In this document: in pieces, positions 52,160 to 63,819 of the stretch
How positions within the stretch are numbered: the first letter of the stretch is position 1
How the letters are laid out: the number at the start of each line of letters is the position of its first letter
NCBI GenBank assembly: GCA_036850595.1
Contig: CM072160.1
Coordinates: forward strand, 5,535,773-5,599,772
Direction of reading: 5' to 3'
DNA: 64,000 nt
Origin: Rhyacichthys aspro
Taxonomy: Eukaryota > Chordata > Actinopteri > Gobiiformes > Rhyacichthyidae
Position numbers and translations under genes: made by a program
The notes under the pieces: generated by a model
What the model saw: the letters and a program-made list of their open reading frames with translations, nothing else
What the model was told of the DNA's origin: nothing
Databases searched by the model: none

Positions 52160-52470
52160 ACTAGCGTTTTATTGTTACAATGGTGAATAGTGTCTCGTGT
52201 GACTATGCAGGCACATTGATGGCAGTCTCAATGGGCCCTGCTATTCCAGACATGCCTCGTTTTAACAAAGACCATTTCTATTGTGTCCCATATGCATCGT
52301 TCTCATCAGCCAGCGTAATAATAAAGGCGAGCTTCAACTTAGACCGGTTCCATCTCTCTGTGTCGCGCTATCTCGTGGCGTTACGCGGGTCTATTCTGCT
52401 TAACACAATGCACAAAGGAGTAGAACCACACATTCAGCGAGGGCCACCGAAGACCTAAATTCCAATGGGG
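52160..52470. other. CpG-dense candidate regulatory block with a small ATG frame
   Basis: CpGs are unusually dense for the window; six fall within 52364-52387 (TGTCGCGC...CTCGTGGCG...ACGCGG), although overall GC is only moderate. A 92-codon plus-strand frame (52180-52458) starts at an ATG in a good context (ACAATGG) and encodes nothing recognisable. CpG retention is the stronger signal and suggests an unmethylated or constrained element. The frame may be a by-product; a microprotein cannot be excluded. Confidence 0.35.
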
Positions 52471-52559
52471 AAATCATCCTTAAATACAGAGAAATCGTTC
52501 TGGAACGGGACAATGCTCTGTGTTAATAAAGCACTCCGCAGCACAGCACAATGGAGTCA

Positions 52560-52985
52560 TTGATCATCTTATGTCATCGTTAAAATCCTCGGTTTCATCT
52601 CATAGCTTTAATAAATGGAAAATGTCAAGCGTTTACAGGCCAGAGAAGATGGATCGCTTGATATTCTGCCATTGATTATGAGATATGTTTATGAAGAGTT
52701 AGACTGAGACTCCTGGGTCGCTTCGTGGTGACACTCTGTCCTGCTTCAAGCTCTTCCCTTTTCAGCATTTTGTGGTTTATATCAATATTATCTGGTCCCG
52801 GTCTGTGTACTCATGAACCCACTGGTGTCTTTACTGAGGCATCACAATGGAGCAGTGACGGTGAACAGTAATTGCACATTATTGTTGCTTTGCTATAATT
52901 ACAGTTGTGATGGTGCACTGAAAGACAACAGCTTAATAGTCTCTGGGTAATTACCCCAATTGACTAGATGGTAGCTAATTGGCTT
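52560..52985. promoter_or_regulatory. Homeodomain-site cluster, enhancer-like
   Basis: Within 52869-52982 there are TAATTG (52869), ATTA (52878), TAATTA (52896), TAAT (52934), TAATTA (52948), CAATTG (52957) and TAATTGG (52976). Seven TAAT- or ATTG-type cores in about 115 bp exceeds the surrounding density, with several in the paired TAATTA form. The upstream part (52560-52700) adds CpG-retaining and ATTGATTATG strings. This is the texture of a developmental enhancer; A+T richness alone can raise TAAT counts, so confidence is moderate. Confidence 0.38.
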
Positions 52986-54901
52986 GTTTGACATTGTGTG
53001 GATGTGTGTGCATCATTGTGGCAGCACATCTAGAGTTAGAGTGATAAGAAATAAATAACCACAGGACACTCTATTTGTGGAAACAGCAGGACAAAGTATA
53101 CCACCAGCCTATTTTCCATTTTCATAAACAAACAATGACAAATCTTTATTAGCACGGTCCTCAGGTGGTCCAAAAGGAAAGCAACAATTCAGCTAAAATG
53201 CACACAACAACACGTTTTGTTTTGTTTTTCTCAGTACTGATCATTCATTGCATATGTAAAGATCTGTTAAAGTAAACTTGTAAAACATATTTCTTATGTT
53301 TTGTAAATAAATGAACTAAACAAATAACACTCAAACCTAGTCTCCACTTGGATTAAACCTCTAAGATGTTAAAATACCAACCACCGTAACATAGTCCGAT
53401 CAGGCAATCTGCACATGCTCTGCACACATTTCACATATAAATAGTTCCCAGGATCACACCTTTTTTATCTGGTCACACCATCCCCATGTTCCCCAGCACG
53501 TCTCCGATCACAAGGTACATCCTGACATCCTGTCGCCAACAATCAAAAGGGAAATTAGTCGGAAGCAGAGCGTTTCCAACCAAGCTCCATATCTGTGCAA
53601 ACCACCACATCCAATCTGAACGATAACCCGCTGGATTTATTTACCTCTAAAGTTGAGCATAGTGTCACTTCCTGTTTCTTTGTCAGCATTTCTAAATGTA
53701 TGGGGCTATCAGACTGGCTTTTCTGTTGCCGATAAAGTTCATGGAAGATTTTGTGTCTATTTTTTTACGTTATGCCATTTTAAAAGCAGTTTAAAAGCTT
53801 GTTGGTATGATTTCACAGAAGAATTTGCATGACATATCTTTTTTGTGTAGCACTGAACTGATCAAATAAAGCCAAAGCGATCTATAATCTATGAGCCTGC
53901 GTCATAGACTAAATGATAAGCTGCCACAAAGCCCATTTTAACAGATGATTCAGGCCTTGGCTCAATGGTTTACACATTGTTCCATATTCACAAATCACCT
54001 CTTGGCAGGAAAACTAGTTCAGATTAGCTTCATCCATAGTTTTACCTACTTAATGCACTCTTCTCTATTATTAGTGACAACAGAACATAAGGAAGGTAAA
54101 GCTATTTATCAATTGTAAGCAAAGGCTAACAACCTTTTTAGCATTTAGTACAATTCAGTTAATCAAACATATTTTAAAGAGAGGGACAGCTATAATTATC
54201 AAGCACTTCCCTGCTCAAAGATGTAGATGTAGCAGTCCTAAATAAATAATTAACATAAATCTTTAAATGCAACCAGTGTCACTTTATTGTCACGTGTCAT
54301 TGAAGCATTTTCTGTGATTGTCCTAAATTTTTGACACTGTTTAAAGCCAGACAGAGCCAATATCCCACAGGGTGACGGGGTATTAGTCTTAACTCTTTAT
54401 AATGTGGTCTTGACTAAAATCTTTCTGTTGTTAAAAATGTCTCGGCTCCATCCCAAACTGCAAAAATATGTCACATGGTTTATTGGGCCTATTACTTACC
54501 AGCACTGTGCTGTGAAATATTTGTAAAGATAAAAACTTGGTGAAGAAAATCCCTTCTCTGTTTCTACTCAGAGCTCATTGTTTGTGTTATGTGGGACAAA
54601 CATGCACAGGCAATGTTGCATGATTGTGTTATGCTTATTAAAAACTGTTCCAAAAACCGAAATCTACTTAAAGGGATTTTTTGGGGGGATAGTGGACAAA
54701 TAGGACACATGCTCACAGTGTGTCAGTGGGGTCTGAGACAATAATACTATCTGCTTTTATGAGTTAAGTCTGTGCAAAACCCTGGTGACATTAGTGGTGT
54801 GAGGGATAGTTGTGTTTGTGTTTAGGTCACAGTGAGTTTTTGGCTCTTATTGTAATAAAACTATCCAACTGGATTTGCATATTGAGCCTATTACAAATAT
54901 A
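52986..54901. other. Non-coding stretch, no gene seen
   Basis: A patch with retained CpG lies at 53500-53740. At 54668 the string CTTAAAGGGATTTTTTGGGG looks like the start of a MITE, but I find no matching opposite end. The rest is A+T-rich with no recognised element. Confidence 0.6.
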
Positions 54902-54931
54902 AAACACTGTCCAAAGCTCTGGACAGTGTTT
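54902..54931. repeat. Perfect 11-bp stem-loop
   Basis: Arms AAACACTGTCC (54902-54912) and GGACAGTGTTT (54921-54931) are exact reverse complements around the 8-nt loop AAAGCTCT. Too short for a microRNA precursor and without a following T-run, so neither a microRNA nor a terminator is supported. Confidence 0.8.
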
Positions 54932-55090
54932 CCCTGCCTTCAACACTGGTCACCACTCTGTTAGCAACCACATAAGACACTAGAGGACTGGATTAAGAGT
55001 TGAAGGGGCACAGCAGCATATGGTGGCCCCTGATATCCATGGCCTCGTATTACTAGAAGACTAACCGAGTCTAAAGAGAGGTCACAAAAT

Positions 55091-55151
55091 GCATGCCTCA
55101 ACGGATAAGACGCCCCTCCTTTGCTCTTCACTGGTATAGGTTAGATTATGT
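55091..55151 (+). pseudogene. Degenerate tRNA(Arg)-like sequence
   Basis: GCCTCAACGGATAAGACG (55095-55112) resembles the 5' half of a tRNA-Arg (GCCTAATGGATAAGGCG), and AGGTTAGATTATG (55138-55150) stands where the T-arm/B-box AGGTTCGAGTCC should be. The spacing is close to right, but the anticodon arm and acceptor pairing are lost. It is either a tRNA pseudogene or the head of a tRNA-derived SINE whose body is unrecognisable. Confidence 0.33.
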
Positions 55152-55464
55152 TTTCAATCTGGGTCAGCGGCCAAACGGTCAGCATGAAAACTAGAACAAC
55201 CAAGCAGATATTTGTAGACTAGAGCTGTTCAGCCAAGGACAGTTCAAGAGGATGTAGTTCATGTAGTCGGCTACTACCGTTTCATGTCAAAAACCAACAG
55301 TCCCGTGGATATAGGTAGATTGTATTCAACAGCACAATTCAAATGGAAGTCCTTTTCCAAATTCAATTAAAGAAACTATACAAATACATTTTATGGCTTT
55401 GCCCACAAGAATATCCTTTTGATTGCTAAACTTTATTGTGACACGTATTATATTATCCTCTCTG

Positions 55465-55850
55465 CAGCATTCATTGTGGCTATGTCCAGACTAATGTGTT
55501 TTTATTATTTTTAGACAGTATTGCAAAATGAAAACACCAAGTTTACAAAGTTTACATGAGTATACCTTCTGACCAAACACATATGGTTTGGAATTTACAT
55601 ATTGTCCCTGATTTCTGGTGCATCCACACAAAACACTACCTATTTTTCAAAGGTAGTGTAGTGTGGATGCAAAAACACAGCTGAAGACGTGTGAGTAATT
55701 GTAAATATGCATGATTTAAACTACAAACGCCAAGAGAACAGGACACAATGGTAAAACAGATCAAGCAAACAGCAAATAAAAAAATCATAAAATCTTTGAC
55801 AACCTCAATATCAAGTGTGCACCTCCCGTCTGGCGGGTCATGTGACATTT
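55465..55850. mobile_element. MITE relic with internal hairpin
   Basis: The segment opens with GTCCAGACTAATGTGTTTTTA, and at 55620-55670 it has an imperfect hairpin whose arms read GCATCCACACAAAACACTAC and (reverse strand) GCATCCACACTACACTACC. 'Chains of 'tccacacta...acg' with 'gtgtggatgc' repeats are typical of a class of fish MITEs I recall, with inverted repeats both terminal and internal. Outer boundaries and target duplication are not clear, so the limits are approximate. Confidence 0.38.
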
Positions 55851-57478
55851 CATCGTGTCATAGAGAGCAGTAAATCCATTTTGTTGAAGTCAGCATTGTA
55901 ACGTGCTTCTAAAGACTTCCATATTGTGCTGTTTGACTATGCAAGTGTTTCAGGTCTCAGCTGTCTGCCTGTGCATGACATGTTCTCCACTCTGGGCACA
56001 TCCATACGTGTTCATAAGGCTGTGTGTGTGACGGCATGTGCATCTAACATGAAGCCACGTCTGTGAAATTCTCCACTAATGGATCTATGTTCATAAGCAC
56101 ACTTTTTTATGGCTGCCTGTGCGTGTTCCTGAGTTAAAGCCCACCTGTGCCCCCTCCTGTTCCAACGGCTACAGCAGCGACTGTGTTAAGGTGAAGTCTG
56201 TCGTAACAATGAGCACAGATGGGATCTCTCGTGCTTTCTCTCTCTGTTGCTTTGTCTATTCCTCTCCTCTTCTTCTCTGCAGCTTAATGTGCCAGTCTTC
56301 GTAGCTGTTCACATGCATCAGATCTGACAAGTTCATTGGTTGTCTGCAAGGACAGAACAACCGAGAACACTTCTCAGAGTCGTCCCTGGGAGGCCACTGT
56401 GTCGACTAAAAAGAGGCTGACACGGACCCATTTCAAGTGTGTAAAAGCAAAAAAAAGACATTGAAAAGTGAAACAATGAACGAGACGGATGTAAATGACT
56501 GGAAAATCCAATACATGGAACAAAAGAGAGGTAGGAAGAGGGAAGTAGATGTGATTACGAGAGACAAAGTGAGTTGGTCCTGTATTTTGGAGTCACCTTA
56601 AAAGGGAACACAAGCAGGACAGTGGCCTCTAGGGTGCTGTACTAAAGAGGGGCTAAAAATGAAACTTTTAGGGCTGCGGCAAAACTTAACCTAGAGGGAG
56701 CAATTTAGAAAGTTAACACAAACTTACTCAGCAGCAAATTCTGCCCCACATCAACCACACCTTCAACACAACTACAAATGTAGTTTAAATTTACATAAAG
56801 ACAGGAACACAACTCAGTACTCATCACCTCCCCCTCGTTAGATGCTTACAAACTTTTCATGAGTCCTTTCATTTTTGTGAGACTGAACCTGTAGTGACTT
56901 TTTAAGCTGTTCCCTAGTATTTCTTCCAATGTATCATGCACTGGTCTGGGTCATTCTTCAGCCTCGGGGCCTATAAGTTTTGTTTTGTTCTCGCCACAAC
57001 CTGCTCTTGGCCACCATTAGCTGGGTTACGTTTTTTTAACTAATACAAGACTAGAGAAGGGTTAATGTAAAATAGCCAGACTCAATGTTTTTATAGATTG
57101 TAATGTAAGGAAATAGCACTACAACCCAAGGATAACATACAGCCATGACATACCTGATACATTTAGTATGCGCTTGCTCTGCTCTTTTCTTAATCTCGAT
57201 GATGTTGAAGTTAATACGTTTTGAGCCGAGGCGTTGAATGTGAGTGAAAGCGCAAAGGCACAAATGAAACACCAGTCTTTTACCCCAACAGTCGGTTTAT
57301 GAATTACCTATGGCTGTGAAAGGCCCTGGGCATATTTAATGCAGGAGAATCTGTCCCCTTTTTCGCTTTGTTCACATATATTCTCCTTTCTTTGCTGCAG
57401 TCTGTACTCTTGCTTCAAAACATCTGTTGTGTCCAGAAAAACACAACAAATGCTTAGAGAATATTCAAATGCTGCATC

Positions 57479-57496
57479 TTTTTTTTTTAAAAAAAA
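57479..57496. repeat. T10A8 self-complementary run
   Basis: Ten T residues run directly into eight A residues, a perfect foldback and a point prone to sequencing length errors. Directly readable. Confidence 0.9.
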
Positions 57497-59289
57497 GCAC
57501 ATCATGTCTAGGACCACTGACAGTCAGAAGCTTTTAAAACTAAAAGGAACAGTAATTTGTAGGTGCTCTCAGCCAGGAGCCTCGCATGCAAGGTAGACAT
57601 TACAGAAGAGAAAGGGCAGTCCATTGTGTGCAACATGGAGCAATTTAGTAAATTATATTCCTTCAGAAAAATGAAATTATCCTGTGTATATTTAGAGACT
57701 AAGCTTGTGATTTTCGGTCAAGACAACCCACCGGACCTCAGCGGGCTCAGAGTAGGTCACAGGATCTGAACCGTCTCTTTCTGTGACGCTGGCTTCATCA
57801 AGTGCTGTAAGGTCGTTTAGTCACTGTGTGGATCAATTAACAATCAATTTCAAATTAGTGTAGCATGGCCACAGAACTCCAGGGAATACAATTGAAATAT
57901 CTATATATAGTCTTTGCTCCAGGACTCGTGTCAAGAACAAAAACCAATTGTAGCTCAATCTCAATCTGCTCTCCATAAAACCTAATGCAGATGCAGCAGA
58001 CCTTTGGTAATTTACTTTTAAATGACAAAAATAAGAACTATTTTTTTATATTGAAATATATATGTGATATTCTTGAGGATGGTTATAACAATGTTTTGAT
58101 TTTTTCATTCTCTTGACAATTAAATGATGAATTATCTTATTTATTTGTTTTTTTAATAAAGAAAGCCTCATTGCAGCCTATTCTTTACCAACTAAACCAA
58201 CACATTAGTCAACAAACATCTACAGTAAAGCAGTGAAGCTCCAGCTGGTATTCTGATATATATTCTGGCACATAAACTACTATAAAATGTCTTTTATGAT
58301 ACATGACACAAGTTTGTAATTTACCCCATTACATGCTACTGCAATAACACATTTCTTTTACTCATGTCATTGTATGTAAAAAGAACCATATACTGTGTAC
58401 CTTGAAATTATGAATATCTCAACAAAGCGACAATAAAACATGGTGAAAACATACATTTTTGGTCTAAAAATAACCTGTGAATATGGATAAAAGAGTAAGA
58501 CACCAACAACAGCTATACATTTGGATTAGCACCCAATAAAGTCAGGTGAAACGGTAGTAGATAGTTGAAAATGATACAAACAATGACAGAAAAAGGACTT
58601 TAAAATGACTAAACAACCCCAGTGGCTAAGGATGTCTATGAATTAAGGGGTAAGACTCTTTATATTTCCATACATTCATTACTAAACCTGGCCACTGTGT
58701 TTATTTGCACATTTTTTCAGTCTAATTGCTTATTTGTGGCTGACCAATAGCTTTCTTACAGACTTGTCCTCGCTGTAATATAAAACCTCTGGAGACTGTG
58801 GACTCCTGTGTCCTAACAGTGGGCTCACTTGGGAGTGTAAATCAGCCTAATGAACCTCTAAAGACAGACTCACTGTTCAGAACAAGGTGCTCTCTGATTG
58901 GCCGATGAGGCTGATGAGGTCACTACAGTCCAGGGAAACCTTCATCCTTTGAGAGCTACTGTAATTTATTTGCAAGGGAATTATGAAATTCCAGGTAGAC
59001 ACGTAGACCCAGGCCTTTGGGGATGGATGTGTGCAGCCAGCATTTTCTTCACCATTGATCTGGGCTCATGAAGGATTACAATGATAAACACAGCAACTCT
59101 TCTTTGTAATACCAGAGATCAACTTAACGACCTACTGGAAGACATTGATTGAGTGTCGTTCTAACTCACAAAGGCACTGAAATGAATGGTCTGGGAGGGA
59201 TCTTGGAAAGGGCTGAGAGCATGAATCCTATTAGATGAATGCAATATGTGTACTATCATAACTCATAGGAGGGGGATGTAGCCAAAATC

Positions 59290-59355
59290 TATACTCAGGT
59301 AAAATACTGTTACTATATAATATTGCCACAGTAGTAGTAGAAATGTAAAAAGTCT
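59290..59355. mobile_element. Fragment of a 'tactcaagta'-type MITE
   Basis: The series TACTCAGGTAAAATACTGTTA...AGTAGTAGTAGAAATGTAAAAAG follows the pattern of the same percomorph repeat seen in pieces at 19897 and 63382. Non-coding fragment; no ends. Confidence 0.35.
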
Positions 59356-61539
59356 GAATTATGAACTGAGAAATGTTCATTTATTGCACATGTAAGTAAA
59401 ATAGCCATTTGCCACAGTCAGCTTTAGCCACAGCCAATTAGTTTTTGTTCAGCCACATCAGAAGTAGGATCTAGACATCTTTGCTTCAAGAACAAAAAAA
59501 CAGACTAAAGAGACACTAAAGAGAACGCAAGGTGCAAGTTATTTAGTTTGGTTGCTTATCTACATTATTTAAATACAGTTATCCCAACTCAAGGCATGTA
59601 TTGCTCCCAAGGCATAATTTATCCATGAAACATGGAGTCATCTGACACACTGGCACTCTATGTCTTTAAATATTGACTCTAGGAGCATCCAATACTGACA
59701 CTAGATTTCAAATTTCTGTAGTGTTTATTTAATACTCTGTTTTTTATTTCTCCGTGTAATGAGCAAACTATTCAGTCAGAGTGATAGGAATATCTTGTGA
59801 AGAAAAGGAAACCACATCAAGAGTAGGCTCCTTTTAATGTGGCTGTTGGGGGAATATTTGAGCTGCCCTTAAAGCTGAGAAGAGTCACAGGAGAAAGACA
59901 GACTGGAGACTGTCTGGATGATCTTAGGCAGGAGAAGTTTATTTCATATCAGTTCGTACCTGGATATGGTTGAACATTTAACACAGTGTAACAGCAGTGA
60001 ACCTTTAATCCTGGCGATGCTTCTGAGGAATAGGATTATAAAGACTTGTGTATGTCAGTACAGAACCAAAACAAGGAAAGATATTTACCAAGTAGAGGTA
60101 AGGCTGAGTAGAGTTGTCACTGCAACATTTCTCCTTCAGTGTCCTTCTGTTTTGTGTGATGTAGCTACCATCTCTAACATCACACAAACATATTCATAAA
60201 TAAATGTAATAGAGAAAAATACAAATTGTTACCTACTGCCTAGCACTGTCTTATATCTGTAAAACTGATAACATTGAACCTAGTGGAAAAATCCAGACAG
60301 AAGAGTTTTGGAAAACCCCAACTTGTGACTTGTAAATAAAAAGTTACAGTCATGCTTTGCTCAAACTGTTGTGACTAAGATGCTTTGGACAAATCAGACA
60401 CACTAGTCATATGACCCAAGATTAACGAAACAAACTATTAACAAAACCCAAATTTAATCAGAACAAAAATTGTGGAGTCACTTCAATGCGGAATCTAAAA
60501 GCGAAGAGAGAAGATGAGCATTGTGATGTGATGCGATGTGGAAGTCCTGTCAAATCCCTGTCAAGCCTCAAGAGCCAGCGAAGCAAAACTGCTCATTTCA
60601 AGAAGAGGATGTTCAGGGTGCCACGACACGACGAAGACATCTGCTTTAAATATGCATAAGCTCAGGGCTCACACACAAACACCACCGACACGGACCGGAA
60701 AATCAAAAGTTAGCCTCTCATCCTTTCCCAAAGATGCAATCTGTCACAGCATGCTACAACCCCAGATAATTTTGTATCACTTAAGGCTTGTACATTGACT
60801 CATGTTTGTTAGTTTTACTTACTTTTCTAAGCTTCTTAACTGTAACCAAATATTCAAAACACAGTGGAAGTTGATTTCAGATCCACTGATCCTGTCATAC
60901 ACTGCAAATATTTCACTGCAACTTTCTTTTTTTTCATTTATGTTTATGTATGTGAAGCAGTTCACATTCAAAACACCTAACACCAACATACAGTCACCTG
61001 ACATAATCATAACACTCAAGATATCTTCTTTTAATGCTATTTTTGTGTAATAATTGTAAATAACATCAATAGCTTTCACACACACATCCTCTTCCACTTC
61101 TTGAAAATAAACTCCATTCTTGATGCATTCAGGATCAATACAAGAACTTTCCACGCATTTTTAAAGTCCGTTGTCAAGTTTTTTTCTTTTTATTTAGTAT
61201 CTGAACACATTTAGTTCAAAAGGAGAGTCTTCTTTAGTCAGATTAAACTGTCAAGCTGGAAGTCTGCTCTCTGGTTTCTCCGTTTTATGTCTCAACCACT
61301 GCCTCTTGTTTGAGAAATGTGTCATAAATCATCGACCTCATAATCAACAATCATCACAAACATCACCATATTACACCCTGAATTTAAAAAGTTTCAAGTC
61401 AGACCACATCCACCGCTGTTTCTAAGCCTCTGTGAGAAAACCACAGCTGATAAACACCTCCCTTCTCATATCATCCTCCTTCCCTCATTTGCTACTCTGA
61501 TTTAAGGTACGACCAACCCCAAAACCTCAAAGCCCCAAA

Positions 61540-61830
61540 CCTCCAAAGCTCTCCCTGCACCACAGCGAGCTGACCACCTCAGATGTTCGCCCCAGATGCT
61601 CGGCGCAGATGAGCCGGCTGCGGACTCTTCTGGGCCCAGTTTAATGTGTGCTTAAGAGACTCTGGGACCGGGCAAATGCTGCTCTCGCTCTCCTCCAAAT
61701 ATCTGCCCATCATTTATTCATTCACACTCCCAGGACGCCTGCTGCCGCCATCATCTGAGGACCCTGTCGTCTGAAGTCCTCTGTCGCTCAAACGCACACA
61801 CGCCGACGCACACATGCACTTTGCGAGCGG
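61540..61830. other. CpG-rich block, candidate promoter or enhancer
   Basis: By eye roughly 55% GC with about 19 CpGs in 290 bp, the highest concentration in the window over this length. It includes GTTCGCC, CTCGGCGC, GCCGGCTGCGG, a GCCGCC and ACACGCCGACGC. It could be a small CpG island marking a transcription start, or a conserved enhancer. No TATA box or first exon can be assigned. A minus-strand frame at 61714-61911 lies inside it but is short and unrecognised. Confidence 0.35.
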
Positions 61831-62495
61831 TCCCAGAGGTCTTTTAATTTTTTGAGAGGCTATTTTTAGTGAGAAAAATAATCGAGGTGGAAAGTTCCAT
61901 CTGTCCAACACTCTTGTTCCAGCTGCTCCTTTTTAGCAGCAGCCGGAAAGAGGAAGGCAAAATAGTACTTATCGGATAAAACCCACGCAGACAGCATTTT
62001 TATCATATGCCTCCTGCCTCACTGTCTTTGAAAGAAGGGTTAGTGGAGGTCCATGGATCTCAGCAATCTAAACCATCTCAAGTGGATATTTTTCTAGGTA
62101 AATTTACTCATTGCGCTGCTCTTTATTTGATTTTACACTGTTTGGTTTCATCTTATTTCCTTCTTTTAAATATGAATCCTTGAGTGAAGACAGGCATAAA
62201 TGAAATACTACTTTTGCCACAAGGTTAAAAGTAACTTACAGAGCAATTCTTTGTGTTTCCATCCAAACTGCTGCCGTGTGACTTGGCATGACAAAGGCAT
62301 GACTGAACACTTCTCTCCATTCACACTGTCTTCCACTTACTCACAGTAACATATTGATCATGTCACCCTCTGATAAATTCAGGAGCTGTATTCACATGGT
62401 GTACACGAGTGACAGAGCCACATTAACACTTCTTATAAATAACACATTGCATTCAGCTTGTTAAAATTACAGACTACTTTGCCTGAAAACAAAAC

Positions 62496-62922
62496 TTAAA
62501 GCAGCACTGCATAACCTTTAGCTATTACAGGCCCTCTGCAGACGCTCTGTGTTGTTACGACAGAGCAGACATATTTACGAACATCATCTGTTTTTACAAG
62601 TGGGGACTATCCAAGCGGCAAGTTTAGAAGAAAAACATGCCTTCTAAAATGGTAGGTTAACTTTAGTGTATTTTATACAAATAGGACTCTGCTACGGGCC
62701 AGTGTATTGGCCTATTTCTATTTCTGCGCCCTTTATATGAGTGCCATAAAGCATCCCACTCATATAATCTCTTGTGATGTGTCCCAAACCCAGCGACAGG
62801 ATAGTTACGTCGAGGTTTCTGTCCAGCTGAGGGTACTATTCTACCAATCTCATGTCTAAGATCCATCAAATTGACTTTGAGAATATATTTTTGGGGTTAA
62901 AAGTTAAGCAGTGCCCCTTTAA
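62496..62922. mobile_element. TTAA-flanked MITE, 427 bp
   Basis: Left end TTAAAGCAGCACTGCATAAC and right end, reverse-complemented, TTAAAGGGGCACTGCTTAAC continue to match for about 25 bp with 21 positions agreeing. Both ends carry TTAA, the target sequence of piggyBac-type transposases, so TTAA may be the duplicated target. The interior (GCCCTCTGCAGACGCTCTGTG, then GTTGTTACGACAGAGC) is typical of a high-copy percomorph non-autonomous family that I recall. No transposase is encoded; the 68-codon frame inside is incidental. Confidence 0.75.
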
Positions 62923-63381
62923 AGAACTTCAGGCTCTGTAAAAACTCCCACATCTAAGAACAACTTTTCCTACTGGTTTAAGTGTGATAAAATATATTTC
63001 AATACATTGCTTTTGATGATTAAATAGAAGTTATTAAATACAATCTTTACATGAGCAGCTAATTTCTCCAGTTTTAATTATTCCAACCAATCAATGCTGT
63101 CCCTCGGTGAACCCTGTGAAACCATGCTGCAGAAATCTGAGCAACGGAAACGAAGCCGGAAAAACGTGGACTATTTAACACATCACACACACAGTTTGTT
63201 ACAACTCAGAGCGCAATACATGATAACAAAAACAGACTTAAGATTTACCAACATTTGTCTCTATGCACTTCATTCAAAACACATATCTCCAGAAGTGGGA
63301 TGCAACTATTTACAGTTAATTTATTTCAGTAACGCTTTTTAATGTATGTTATGGGAAAGATGCTATTAACTTGCACATTTT
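62923..63381. other. Non-coding stretch, nothing seen
   Basis: A+T-rich sequence between two repeat relics. A plus-strand frame of 82 codons (63094-63342) opens at TTG-like context near CAATGCTGTCC and encodes nothing recognisable. Confidence 0.6.
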
Positions 63382-63655
63382 GGAGTAAAAAAATACTTTT
63401 ACTCAAGTAACATTCAAGTAGGGCCTGTTACCTCTGTTGATGTTGTAATAGTAGTTGCGTATTTTTATTATTTATCAAAAATCAAGTAGTCTAAGTACTT
63501 TTTTTTCCACTGAATACATTGTTGCTCTAAGTAATCATTTAGTTGATTGGACTTAGACAAAGATAAACTTCATTGATCTTCAAGGGAAACTGCTTACTTT
63601 ACTTTTACTTCTACTTGAATAATATTATTTGAAATTGTTCCACTTCCACCTGAGA
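63382..63655. mobile_element. Relic of a 'tactcaagta'-type MITE
   Basis: Strings TACTTTTACTCAAGTAACATT (63394 onward), ATCAAGTAGTCTAAGTAC with TTCCACTGA (63481-63513), and ACTTTTACTTCTACTTGAAT with AATATTATTTGAA (63600-63633) are all typical of one percomorph hAT-type repeat built of 'tactcaagta' motifs and ending in 'ttccaccactg'. It appears as two overlapping or rearranged pieces. Recognised from memory; no target duplication found. Confidence 0.5.
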
Positions 63656-63819
63656 AGTGAGTTTGACTATTTTAATCTTCTCTGTTGGTTTCACACAAAC
63701 AATGAGATGTAAACCTGAAAGAATAATGAACACTTCTCTGTATGCTAATTCCAACGGTTGTATAAGCTCTATTATGCAGACAGACAAAACAAACAACAGT
63801 GGTTGAAAAGTTCAAAGCC

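Larger units (their letters stand above)
55851..62490. other. Non-coding stretch, no gene seen
   Basis: Contains a T10A8 self-complementary run (57479-57496), a patch with GC-raised sequence at 58780-59010 that looks element-like, a MITE fragment at 59290-59355 and a CpG-rich block at 61540-61830. Open frames are all under 115 codons, overlap on both strands and match nothing known. Confidence 0.62.

Noticed and set aside
54668..54700. CTTAAAGGGATTTTTTGGGG as a possible MITE left end
   Set aside because: No reverse-complementary partner end found in the following several kilobases.
57481..57510. T-run as a polymerase III terminator or A-run as a retroposon tail
   Set aside because: No polymerase III promoter boxes upstream and no retroposon body next to the A-run.
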